Of a DNA stretch of 64,000 nucleotides, positions 26,284 through 34,168 are shown piece by piece (within the stretch, counting starts at the first letter, position 1; each line of letters opens with the position of its first letter). The stretch is from contig NZ_JODR01000004.1 of NCBI RefSeq assembly GCF_000725885.1, positions 1-64,000 of the forward strand, read 5' to 3'. The notes beneath the pieces are model-generated. The model was not told the origin of the DNA, did not search any database, and saw only the letters and a program-made list of their open reading frames with translations. The position numbers and the translations under genes were made by a program. Origin of the DNA: Streptomyces albus subsp. albus (GTDB lineage: Bacteria > Actinomycetota > Actinomycetes > Streptomycetales > Streptomycetaceae).

Positions 26284-26312
26284 TTGACTTAGGTTTACCT
26301 AAGTAGCAGGAT
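26284..26312 (+). promoter_or_regulatory. Promoter with iron-box-like palindrome upstream of heme oxygenase
   Basis: TTGACT (26284-26289) and CAGGAT (26307-26312) are 17 bp apart and form a good promoter. The spacer contains ACTTAGGTTTACCTAAGT (26287-26304), a perfect 8-bp inverted repeat around TT. Its TTAGGT/ACCTAA half-sites are those of DtxR/IdeR/DmdR iron boxes, but the usual 7-bp gap between them is reduced to 2 bp. Repression by an iron-bound DtxR-type protein is likely. Confidence 0.6.
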
Positions 26313-26366
26313 CGCTCCCTGTCGGAGCACGTACGCCCGACGTCCGTCCAGCCCCGGGAGACAGCC

Positions 26367-27050
26367 GTGCCCCCTGCCGCCTCGCCCTCGCCGGACCCCG
26401 CCCCCGCCTTCTCCGCCCTCATCCGCACCGCCTCGCACGCCCAGCACACCGAGGCCGAGAGCTCCGCCTTCATGAGCGAGATGCTCGGCGGCCGGCTCGG
26501 CGTGGAGGCGTACACCCGCTACACCGAACAGCTCTGGTTCATCTACGCCGCGCTGGAGGGCGCCGCCGCCGACCTGGCCGGCGACCCGGTCGCCGGGCCC
26601 TTCGTCCGCGGCGAACTCTTCCGGCTCCCCGCATTGGAGCGGGACCTGGCCCACCTCCACGGCGACGCCGACTGGCGCCGCACGGTCCGCCCCCTGCCCG
26701 CCACCGCCGCCTACGCGGACCGCATCGCCGAGGTCGCCCGCACCTGGCCCGGCGGCTACGTCGCCCACCACTACACCCGCTATCTCGGCGACCTGTCCGG
26801 CGGCCAGGTCATCCGCGGCACCGCCGAGAAGACCTGGGGCTTCGCCCGCAAGGGCGACGGCGTCCGCTTCTACGTGTTCGACGCCATCGACAACCCGGCC
26901 GCCTTCAAGCGCGAATACCGCGCCCTGCTGGACGCGCTGCCCTGCGACGAGCTGGAGAAGCACCGCGTCGTCGAGGAATGCAAGCACGCTTTCGCGCTGA
27001 ACACGGCGGTCTTCCGCGACCTGGGCAGCCGTTTCCGGCTGAGCGCCTGA
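26367..27050 (+). CDS. hmuO: Biliverdin-forming heme oxygenase
   Basis: Heme oxygenase opens heme to biliverdin, CO and Fe2+, freeing iron. The 227-residue all-helical protein has the proximal-His region RTASHAQHTEAESSAFM near residue 30 and the distal helix RYLGDLSGGQVIRGTAEK near 145, whose GDLSGGQ is the family hallmark. GTG 26367 follows GGGAGAC. The gene stands alone behind an iron-box-like operator, so expression under iron limitation is expected. A short G/C hairpin with CCGCCGCG follows the stop and may be its terminator. Confidence 0.93.
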   Translation: MPPAASPSPDPAPAFSALIRTASHAQHTEAESSAFMSEMLGGRLGVEAYTRYTEQLWFIYAALEGAAADLAGDPVAGPFVRGELFRLPALERDLAHLHGDADWRRTVRPLPATAAYADRIAEVARTWPGGYVAHHYTRYLGDLSGGQVIRGTAEKTWGFARKGDGVRFYVFDAIDNPAAFKREYRALLDALPCDELEKHRVVEECKHAFALNTAVFRDLGSRFRLSA

Positions 27051-27180
27051 ACAGGAAAACCCTTTGCCGCCGCGGGCGCGCGGCGGCGCACAATGTGGGA
27101 CGGGAACGCCGCCCGGTCTCGGGGCGGCCTCCCGTCCTTTGTCTTGTTCTTCGGGGGAATCACGGGGAGTTGAGCCTGCC

Positions 27181-28374
27181 ATGAGTCACGTCGAGATGCC
27201 CGGGGCCCGGGTGCCGATCCGGATGTGGACCGACCCGGCGACCGTGGAGGACGCGGCCCTGCGACAGCTCCAGAACGTCGCGACACTGCCGTGGATCAAG
27301 GGCCTGGCCGTGATGCCCGACGTGCACTACGGCAAGGGCGCGACGGTCGGCTCCGTGATCGCCATGCACGGTGCCGTCTGCCCGGCCGCCGTCGGGGTGG
27401 ACATCGGCTGCGGAATGTCCGCGGTACGCACCTCGCTGACGGCGAACGACCTGCCCGGCGACCTGTCGCGGCTGCGCTCGCGGATCGAGTCGGCCATCCC
27501 GGTCGGCCGCGCCATGCACGACGAGCCGGTGGACCCGGGCGACGTGCACGGGCTGCCGACCTCGGGCTGGGACGACTTCTGGGCGCGGTTCGGCGGCGTC
27601 GCCGAGGCCGTACGGTTCCGGCAGGAGCGGGCCACCAAGCAGATGGGCACCCTGGGCGGGGGCAACCACTTCATCGAGGTCTGCCTCGACACCGAGGACC
27701 GGGTGTGGCTGATGCTCCACTCCGGTTCCCGCAACATCGGCAAGGAGCTGGCGGACTTCCACATCGGCCAGGCGCAGAAGCTGCCGCACAACCAGGGGCT
27801 GGTCGACCGGGATCTGGCCGTCTTCGTCGCGGACACCCCGCAGATGGCCGCCTACCGGCACGACCTGTTCTGGGCCCAGGAGTACGCCAAGCACAACCGG
27901 GCGCTGATGATGGGGCTGCTCAAGGACGTGGTGCGCAAGGAGTTCAAGAAGGCGAAGCCCCGCTTCGAGGAGACGATCTCCTGCCACCACAACTACGTGG
28001 CCGAGGAGCGGTACGACGGGCTGGACCTGCTGGTCACCCGGAAGGGCGCCATCCGGGCGGGCAGCGGCGAGTACGGGATCATCCCCGGCTCGATGGGCAC
28101 CGGCTCCTACATCGTCAAGGGGCTGGGGAACGCGGCGTCGTTCAACTCCGCCTCCCACGGCGCCGGCCGGCGGATGAGCAGGAACGCGGCGAAGAAGCGT
28201 TTCTCCGAGCGTGACCTGGTGGAGCAGACGCGGGGCGTGGAGTGCCGCAAGGACGCGGGCGTGGTGGACGAGATCCCCGGCGCGTACAAGCCGATCGAGC
28301 GCGTCATCGACCAGCAGCGCGACCTGGTGGAGGTCGTCGCCAAGCTCAAGCAGGTCGTCTGCGTCAAGGGATGA
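27181..28374 (+). CDS. rtcB: RtcB-family RNA ligase
   Basis: RtcB joins RNA 2',3'-cyclic-phosphate ends to 5'-OH ends using GTP and Mn2+, repairing or healing cleaved RNA. The 397-residue protein has MPDVHYGKGATVGSVIA, the Cys metal ligand in GVDIGCGMSAVRT, GGGNHFIEVC, LHSGSRNIGKELA, GSMGTGSYIVKG and the guanylylation His in NSASHGAGRRMSR. The ATG at 27181 gives the usual length of the shorter bacterial RtcB class. No archease or RNA-processing partner is adjacent. The gene is closed by a strong terminator. Confidence 0.93.
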   Translation: MSHVEMPGARVPIRMWTDPATVEDAALRQLQNVATLPWIKGLAVMPDVHYGKGATVGSVIAMHGAVCPAAVGVDIGCGMSAVRTSLTANDLPGDLSRLRSRIESAIPVGRAMHDEPVDPGDVHGLPTSGWDDFWARFGGVAEAVRFRQERATKQMGTLGGGNHFIEVCLDTEDRVWLMLHSGSRNIGKELADFHIGQAQKLPHNQGLVDRDLAVFVADTPQMAAYRHDLFWAQEYAKHNRALMMGLLKDVVRKEFKKAKPRFEETISCHHNYVAEERYDGLDLLVTRKGAIRAGSGEYGIIPGSMGTGSYIVKGLGNAASFNSASHGAGRRMSRNAAKKRFSERDLVEQTRGVECRKDAGVVDEIPGAYKPIERVIDQQRDLVEVVAKLKQVVCVKG

Positions 28375-28378
28375 GGCC

Positions 28379-28413
28379 GGGCCCGGAGCTGAACGGGGGT
28401 CAGCTCCGGGCCC
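28379..28413 (+). terminator. Terminator after rtcB
   Basis: GGGCCCGGAGCTGA pairs exactly with TCAGCTCCGGGCCC (14 bp) over a seven-base loop, starting five bases after the stop. Confidence 0.8.
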
Positions 28414-28459
28414 CCGGGCACACCCGGCCCGGATCTCCGCTGTCGACGGCCCGGACCCC

Positions 28460-28725
28460 GGCACGCCGGTCCGGACCACGACGGTGTCCGGCCCCGCATG
28501 TCGGCCCCGGTCTGCGTATGTCGGTCCGGGTCTGCGCATGTCGGTCCGGGTCTTCGTATGTCGTTTCGGGTCTTCTCGTGTAGGTCCCGACCTTCGCACG
28601 TCGGTCCGGGCCTTCGCACGTCGGCCGCCGCCCTCGCACGTCGGCCCGGTTCTCCGCACCTCGGTCCGGGCCTCGCACGTCGGTCCGGGCCTCCACACGC
28701 CGGCCCCCACCCCCGCACGTCGGTT
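28460..28725. repeat. Intergenic 20-bp minisatellite
   Basis: About eleven head-to-tail copies of a degenerate 20-bp unit, close to GCAYGTCGGTCCGGGTCTTC, fill the gap between rtcB and the MerR gene. Copies differ at a few positions, and one is 19 bp. As 20 is not a multiple of three, a coding role is unlikely. No spacer-repeat organisation is present, so it is not a CRISPR. Confidence 0.8.
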
Positions 28726-28808
28726 CGTCCCGTACGAGGAACGGGGGCCGTACGGGCGCGGGGCGGGGCCCCACCAGGTGGCGGCCCCCGCCGAGGCGCG
28801 GAGTACCG

Positions 28809-29174
28809 TCAGGCGGCCGGGCGGGAGCGCGAGGCGTGGCGGAGGGCCGCTCGCAGGCGGTCGCGGATCTCGGTCTGGGCGGCGATGCGGGCCTCCAGCA
28901 CCGCGAGGCGTTCCTCGGCGATCCGCAGGCCCTGCGGGGAGGGCGGTGCCGTCGCGATGTCGCCGTCGAGGCAGCCGGCGAAGAACCGCACGTCCTCCAG
29001 CGTCAGCCCCGCCTCCAGCAGCAGCCGTATGTTGCGCACCCGCACTTCGGCGGACGCGTCATGGACGCGGTAGCCGTTGGCGGCCCTCTCGGAGGTGAGC
29101 AGCCCCGCCTGCTCGTAGTGGCGCAGCGCTCTCGCCGTGGTGCCCGTCCGCCGGGCCAGCTCGCCGATCCGCAC
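28809..29174 (-). CDS. MerR-family transcription regulator
   Basis: A 121-residue regulator starts MRIGELARRTGTTARALRHY, the winged-helix DNA-binding domain of MerR proteins (about 1-70, with AANGYRVHDASAEVRVRNI). A dimerisation coiled coil (about 75-118, IAEERLAVLEARIAAQTEIR) follows; no metal-binding Cys pair is seen, so it is not a metal sensor. GTG 29174 follows GGAGGAGACC directly; a longer start at 29231 would overlap the upstream gene region. It lies 53 bp downstream of the frameshifted SDR on the same strand and may control it. Confidence 0.85.
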   Translation of the reverse strand: MRIGELARRTGTTARALRHYEQAGLLTSERAANGYRVHDASAEVRVRNIRLLLEAGLTLEDVRFFAGCLDGDIATAPPSPQGLRIAEERLAVLEARIAAQTEIRDRLRAALRHASRSRPAA

Positions 29175-29227
29175 GGTCTCCTCCCCCGTGTGCGACAACA
29201 AGTCCGGGAGGAGAGATACCACGGGCG

Positions 29228-30081
29228 TCATGCCACCACGGCCCCGCCGTCCACGGGCAGCACCGCGCCGGTGACGAACGACGCCTCGCCCGCGGCCAGT
29301 CCGGCGACGGCCCACGCCACCTCCTCGGGAGTGCCCCTGCGGCGCAGCGGGGTGTGGGCGATCTGCCAGTCCCGGACGGCCTGATCCTCCTCGGGGCTGA
29401 GGCCGCGGTGTGCACCGATGGGGGTCTCGATGGCCCCCGGGGCGACGGCCACGACACGGACGCCGTGCGGCGCCAGGTCCACGGCCCAGCCGCGGGTGAG
29501 GGTCTCCAGTGCGGTCTTCGTCCCGGCGTAGAGGGAGTTGCCGGGCCAGGCCCGCAGGCCGACGGCGGTGGTGATGTTGACGACGACACCGCCCTCGGGG
29601 GCTTCCTTGAGCGGCTTCAGCGCGGCCTGCGTCAGCAGGACGGGGGCGACGAGGTTGGTGGCGAGCTGGGTCTCGATGCCCGCGCGGGTGTATGTGCCGA
29701 GGCTCTCGCCGGTGACGATGCCCGCGTTGTTGACGAGGACGTCGAGGCGGCCGGTGGCCCGAAGCGCCGCGGCCACGATCCGCCGGGGTGCGTCCGGGTC
29801 GGTGAGGTCGGCGGCGAACGGGGTGATGGTGCCGGTCCCGGGCCGGGTGGCGGTCTCGCGCAGCGGTGCTTCGCGCCGTCCCACCGCGAGCACATGGGCG
29901 CCCGCGACGCGAACACGCGTGAGATGGCCCGTCCGATGCCGGCGCCGGCGCCGGTGACCACCACCGTGCGGGCCCCCGCGGACGGTACCGGGGAAGGCGG
30001 GGAGGACTGGGCGGACGGGGAGGACTGGGCGGAGGGGGCAGGGGCCGTGGACGGGGTGGAGGGAGAGGTCGTCTCGGTCAT
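29228..30081 (-). pseudogene. Short-chain dehydrogenase/reductase with a -1 frameshift
   Basis: The N-terminal part from ATG 30081 has a 40-residue Ser/Pro/Ala tail and the Rossmann motif VVVTGAGAGIGRAISRVFA. At about 29900-29907 the frame is lost; the next frame continues AHVLAVGRREAPLRET, then LDVLVNNAGIVTGES, the catalytic Ser region VVVNITTAVGLRAWPGNSLY with its Y-x-x-x-K (YAGTK), and VLPVDGGAVVA at the end. The total of 854 bases is one short of a multiple of three. Either a one-base deletion inactivated the gene, or the assembly has an error. The substrate of the intact SDR is unknown. Confidence 0.8.
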
Positions 30082-30217
30082 GCCCCGCATCCTGGAACCC
30101 TGCCGCCTGCGTCAAGGTCAAGCGCTCCGGGCCGGGTTCCCGGCGGCGCGGGGATGTGATGTGGCGAATCACCCGGAATATACGCGTCGTGCGCTACAAC
30201 CCCCACCGCACTCTCCG

Positions 30218-30236
30218 CACTTCTTACGGGGAAGTG
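30218..30236. promoter_or_regulatory. CACTTC-N7-GAAGTG dyad before the polysaccharide cluster
   Basis: A 6-bp inverted repeat with a 7-bp centre lies in the A/T-richer 270-bp gap between the SDR and the first polysaccharide gene. It may be an operator for the cluster, but no regulator is assigned. Confidence 0.3.
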
Positions 30237-30351
30237 AGCGGATGGCCACGCTGTGTACTCACATGGCTTAAGGTCTGGTGGTTGTCGGCGCATCACCACA
30301 AAGGTGAGGGTTCCGTGCGCTGTGTGGGGTTCCGCGTACCTGGGGGGGTTC

Positions 30352-31869
30352 ATGCGGCGCGACTTCGCGTCTGTGTCCACGGTGGGCGAGCCGGCCGGAC
30401 CGGAACCGGAAAGAGGCCGCACCACCGGCGGGGTGCCCGCCCGGACGCGCGGCACCCGCGAGAAGCCGGGCTGGTACCGTCCCGCAGCCCTGGCCGTGGA
30501 CACCCTCGGCAGCGCCCTGCCCGTCGCGCTGCTCTTCCACGGGGCCGGGCAGCCGCACACCGTCGCCGCGACGCTCACCGTCTGTCCGGCCTGGCTGGGG
30601 GTGCTGGCCGCGCACCGCCGGTACGGGGCCCGCCGGCTCGGGGAGGCCCGGGGGCTGCTGGCCACGGTCCACGACTGGCTGACGCTCGTCGGGGTCCTCG
30701 CCGTCGTACGCGTGGTGACCGGGGAGGACTCGCCGCCCGCCGTGGCGCTGCTCGCGCTGGTCCCCGCGCCGTTGCTGACGGCGCTGTGCCGGGCGCTGAC
30801 CCACCGCCATCTGACCGCCCAGCGCCGGCAGGCGCACGCCGTACGGCGGGCCCTGGTGGTCGGTGAGGGCGGGGCGGTGGACCGTGTGGTCGAGCAGCTC
30901 GCCACCCGGACCGACCACCCCTACGTCGTCATCGGCGCCGTCCTGGTCGGCCCCGCCGCCCAGCACAGCGGTGTGCCGGACGCCGGGCAGCTGGCCGCCG
31001 CACCGGCCGGTCCCGGCACGGACGGCGCCGGCCCGGACGCGGCGGCGGTACTGACCGCCGCCCGGCTGCACCACGCCGAGACCGTACTGGTGGCGCCGGG
31101 CACCCTGCTGTGCGGCGAGCGGCTGCGCACCCTCGTGTGGGCGGTACAGGACGCGGGGCTGCCGCTGGTCGTCTCCTCGGGGCTCACCGATGTGGCCCTG
31201 CGGCGGTTGCGGCCCGCCACCGCCGCGGGGCTCCATCTGCTCCATGTGGAGCCGCCGCTGCGGCGCGGCCCGCAACTGGTGGCCAAGGGCGCCCTCGACC
31301 GGGTCGGGGCCGCGCTCGGACTGGTGCTGCTCGCCCCGCTGTTCGCCCTCGTCGCACTGGCCGTCCGGCTCGACTCACCGGGGCCGGCGCTCTACCGGCA
31401 GACCAGGATCGGCCGGCGCGGGGTGCCGTTCACCATGTGGAAGTTCCGCTCGATGACGACGGACGCCGACCGGCTGCGGCCCCGCCTCGCCGCCGTCAAC
31501 GAGGTGGACGGGCCGCTGTTCAAGATGCGCGCCGATCCGCGGGTGACCCGGGTGGGCCGGGTGCTGCGGCGCACCTCGCTGGACGAGCTGCCGCAGCTGG
31601 TGAACGTGGTGCGCGGCGAGATGTCGCTGGTGGGCCCGCGTCCGCCGCTGCCCGCGGAGGTGGCGGCCTACGGGGCGACGGCGCGGCGCCGGCTGCTGGT
31701 CAAACCGGGGCTGACGGGGCCGTGGCAGGTGAGCGGGCGCTCGGACCTGTCCTGGGACGAGAGCCTGGCGCTGGATCTGGGCTACACGGACAACTGGTCG
31801 CTGACGACGGACCTGGACCTGCTGGCCCGCACCGTGCGGGCCGTGGTGGACGGAAGGGGCGCCTACTGA
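30352..31869 (+). CDS. Polyprenyl glycosylphosphotransferase (initiating sugar transferase)
   Basis: The 505-residue membrane enzyme starts surface-glycan synthesis by moving sugar-1-phosphate from a UDP-sugar to undecaprenyl phosphate. Four to five N-terminal membrane segments (about 45-170) and a CoA-binding-like domain (170-300) precede a re-entrant helix and the catalytic PF02397 domain (about 315-505). The latter has RLDSPGPALYRQTRIGRRG, MWKFRSMTTDAD, RRTSLDELPQLVNVVRGEMS and VGPRPPLP with the catalytic Asp-Glu. ATG 30352 follows GGGGGGG. It is the first gene of the cluster and probably sets the first sugar (Glc-P or Gal-P). Confidence 0.92.
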   Translation: MRRDFASVSTVGEPAGPEPERGRTTGGVPARTRGTREKPGWYRPAALAVDTLGSALPVALLFHGAGQPHTVAATLTVCPAWLGVLAAHRRYGARRLGEARGLLATVHDWLTLVGVLAVVRVVTGEDSPPAVALLALVPAPLLTALCRALTHRHLTAQRRQAHAVRRALVVGEGGAVDRVVEQLATRTDHPYVVIGAVLVGPAAQHSGVPDAGQLAAAPAGPGTDGAGPDAAAVLTAARLHHAETVLVAPGTLLCGERLRTLVWAVQDAGLPLVVSSGLTDVALRRLRPATAAGLHLLHVEPPLRRGPQLVAKGALDRVGAALGLVLLAPLFALVALAVRLDSPGPALYRQTRIGRRGVPFTMWKFRSMTTDADRLRPRLAAVNEVDGPLFKMRADPRVTRVGRVLRRTSLDELPQLVNVVRGEMSLVGPRPPLPAEVAAYGATARRRLLVKPGLTGPWQVSGRSDLSWDESLALDLGYTDNWSLTTDLDLLARTVRAVVDGRGAY

Positions 31870-31893
31870 ATGGATCCCCTGCGGCCCGCCCCG

Positions 31894-32898
31894 TCACGCG
31901 GTGCGCTGTGCGCTCGCCTCCAGCCACCATGCGTAGGTGGTCGCGATGCCCTCGCGCAGCGGGATGCGCGGCCTGAACCCGAGCGCGAACAGCCTGCTGA
32001 CGTCGAGGAGTTTGCGCGGCGTGCCGTCGGGGCGCTGCGGGTCCCAGGCGATGCGGCCCCGGTAGCCGACCACGTCGGCGACCGTGGCGGCCAGTTCGGC
32101 GACGGTCAGGTCCTGGCCGCAGCCGACGTTGACCGGCATGGGCCCGTCGTAGTCGCGCAGCAGCAGCACACAGGCCCGCGCCAGATCGTCGACGTGCAGG
32201 AACTCGCGGCGCGGCGTACCGCTGCCCCACAGCACCACCTGCTCGGCGCCCTCCCGTGCGGCCTCGTGGAGGCGGCGGACGAGCGCGGGAAGGACGTGCG
32301 AGGTCTCCAGGTCGAAGTTGTCGCCGGGGCCGTAGAGATTGGTGGGCATCGCGCAGATGTAGGAGGCGCCGTACTGCTCGCGGTAGGCGCGGATCTGGGC
32401 GATGCCGGCGATCTTCGCGAGGGCGTACGGCTCGTTGGTCGGCTCCAGCGGGCCGGTCAGCAGGGCCTCCTCGGGGATCGGCTGCGGCGCGTGCCGGGGG
32501 TAGATGCACGACGACCCGAGGAACAGCAGCCGGGGCACACCGGCGGCGTGGGCGCCGGAGACGACGCTGAGCTGGATGCGCAGGTTGTCCTCCAGGAACG
32601 GCACCGGCCGGGTCGAGTTCGCCATGATCCCGCCGACCTTCGCCGCGGCGAGGACCACCGCGTCCGGACGTATCCGGCGCAGCCAGCGGCGGGTGGTGTC
32701 CGCGTCCCGCAGGTCGAGCGCGGTGCGGTCGCGGGTGAGCACCTCGTAGCCGTCGGCCGCCAGCCGGCGGGCCACGGCGGACCCCACCAGCCCGCGGTGG
32801 CCGGCGACGAAGACGCGGGCGCCGGACGGCAGCAGCGTCCCGGAGCCGGCGGACGAGGGGTGGGGGTGCGCGGGCGTCGTACGCGGCGTCGGCGTCAT
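31894..32898 (-). CDS. fcl: GDP-L-fucose synthase
   Basis: Fcl epimerises and reduces GDP-4-keto-6-deoxymannose to GDP-L-fucose using NADPH. The 334-residue SDR-type protein has [19 protein letters not shown] for cofactor binding, [20 protein letters not shown], the catalytic [20 protein letters not shown] and YALAKIAG with Tyr-Lys, and [10 protein letters not shown]. These motifs separate it from other epimerases. It is transcribed divergently from gmd, which makes its substrate. Its 3' end lies 24 bp from the sugar transferase stop, tail to tail. Confidence 0.93.
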   Translation of the reverse strand: MTPTPRTTPAHPHPSSAGSGTLLPSGARVFVAGHRGLVGSAVARRLAADGYEVLTRDRTALDLRDADTTRRWLRRIRPDAVVLAAAKVGGIMANSTRPVPFLEDNLRIQLSVVSGAHAAGVPRLLFLGSSCIYPRHAPQPIPEEALLTGPLEPTNEPYALAKIAGIAQIRAYREQYGASYICAMPTNLYGPGDNFDLETSHVLPALVRRLHEAAREGAEQVVLWGSGTPRREFLHVDDLARACVLLLRDYDGPMPVNVGCGQDLTVAELAATVADVVGYRGRIAWDPQRPDGTPRKLLDVSRLFALGFRPRIPLREGIATTYAWWLEASAQRTA

Positions 32899-33053
32899 GC
32901 TGCCGGATTCTGCCAGCGAAAGCACCCGCACGGGGGAAGATCCGACAAAAAGCCCGAAGGGGCCCGCGCACACGGCATCGTTCCGGTCAGAGCCCCGGCG
33001 GCCCCGGCCCGCTCCGCCCTCACCACCGCATCTTCCACCACCGGGAACGGCAC

Positions 33054-34070
33054 ATGAGCAAGAGCGCACTGATCACCGGCATCACCGGCCAGGACGGCTC
33101 GTATCTGACCGAGCTGCTGCTGGAGAAGGGCTACACGGTGCACGGTCTGGTCCGCCGCTCCTCGTCCTTCAACACGGGCCGGATCGACCACCTCTACGAG
33201 GACCCGCACGACGAGGGCCGCTCCCTCGTCCTGCACCACGCCGACCTGGGGGACGGGGTCGCCCTCGTCAACCTGCTGCGCGACCTGCGTCCGGACGAGG
33301 TCTACAACCTGGGCGCCCAGTCCCACGTCCGGGTCTCGTTCGACTCGCCCCTCTACACGGGGGACGTCACCGGCATGGGCACCGTGCGGCTGCTGGAGGC
33401 GATCCGGGCCAGCGGCATCGACACCCGTATCTACCAGGCGTCGTCCTCGGAGATGTTCGGCGCGGCACCGCCCCCGCAGAACGAGGCCACCCCCTTCCAC
33501 CCGCGCAGTCCCTACGGCTGTGCGAAGGTCTTCGGCTACTGGTCGACCGTCAACTACCGCGAGGCGTACGGGCTGTTCGCCGTCAACGGCATCCTCTTCA
33601 ACCACGAGTCCCCGCGGCGCGGCGAGACGTTCGTGACCCGCAAGATCACCCGGGCCGTGGCCCGCATCCGGGCCGGGCTCCAGCGCCACCTCTACCTGGG
33701 CAACCTGGACGCCGTACGGGACTGGGGGTACGCGCCCGAGTACGTCGAGGCGATGTGGCTGATGCTCCAGGCCGACGCGCCGGACGACTACGTGGTGGCC
33801 ACCGGTGTCGCCACCAGCGTGCGGGACTTCCTCCAGGAGGCGTTCAGAGCCGGCGGGCTCGACTGGGAGGAGCACGTGCGGTTCGACCCCAAGTACGAGC
33901 GGCCCAGCGAGGTGGACGCGCTCATCGGGGACGCCGCCAAGGCTCAGGACCGGCTCGGCTGGAAGCCGCGCGTGATGTGGCCCGAACTCGCGCGGCTCAT
34001 GGTCGAGGCCGACATATCCGCCCTGGACGCGGAGCTGTCGGGGCAGGCGGTGCGCATAGACCGCCGCTGA
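33054..34070 (+). CDS. gmd: GDP-mannose 4,6-dehydratase
   Basis: Gmd dehydrates GDP-D-mannose to GDP-4-keto-6-deoxymannose, the branch point to fucose, rhamnose and talose nucleotides. The 338-residue protein starts [20 protein letters not shown] and has [60 protein letters not shown] and the Y-x-x-x-K in [30 protein letters not shown] is the NADP/tetramer region. The gene pairs with fcl, indicating L-fucose (or a related 6-deoxyhexose) in the glycan. Confidence 0.95.
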   Translation: MSKSALITGITGQDGSYLTELLLEKGYTVHGLVRRSSSFNTGRIDHLYEDPHDEGRSLVLHHADLGDGVALVNLLRDLRPDEVYNLGAQSHVRVSFDSPLYTGDVTGMGTVRLLEAIRASGIDTRIYQASSSEMFGAAPPPQNEATPFHPRSPYGCAKVFGYWSTVNYREAYGLFAVNGILFNHESPRRGETFVTRKITRAVARIRAGLQRHLYLGNLDAVRDWGYAPEYVEAMWLMLQADAPDDYVVATGVATSVRDFLQEAFRAGGLDWEEHVRFDPKYERPSEVDALIGDAAKAQDRLGWKPRVMWPELARLMVEADISALDAELSGQAVRIDRR

Positions 34071-34168
34071 CCCGGCCCCGGGGCCCCGCCGCACCGGGCG
34101 CGGGGGCCGCCGGGAGGGACGGGGGCACGGACCGGGCACCACACGTACACGGCGATCGAGGACACAGG

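Noticed and set aside
28460..28725. CRISPR array
   Set aside because: Units are contiguous, degenerate and without unique spacers; no cas genes are near.
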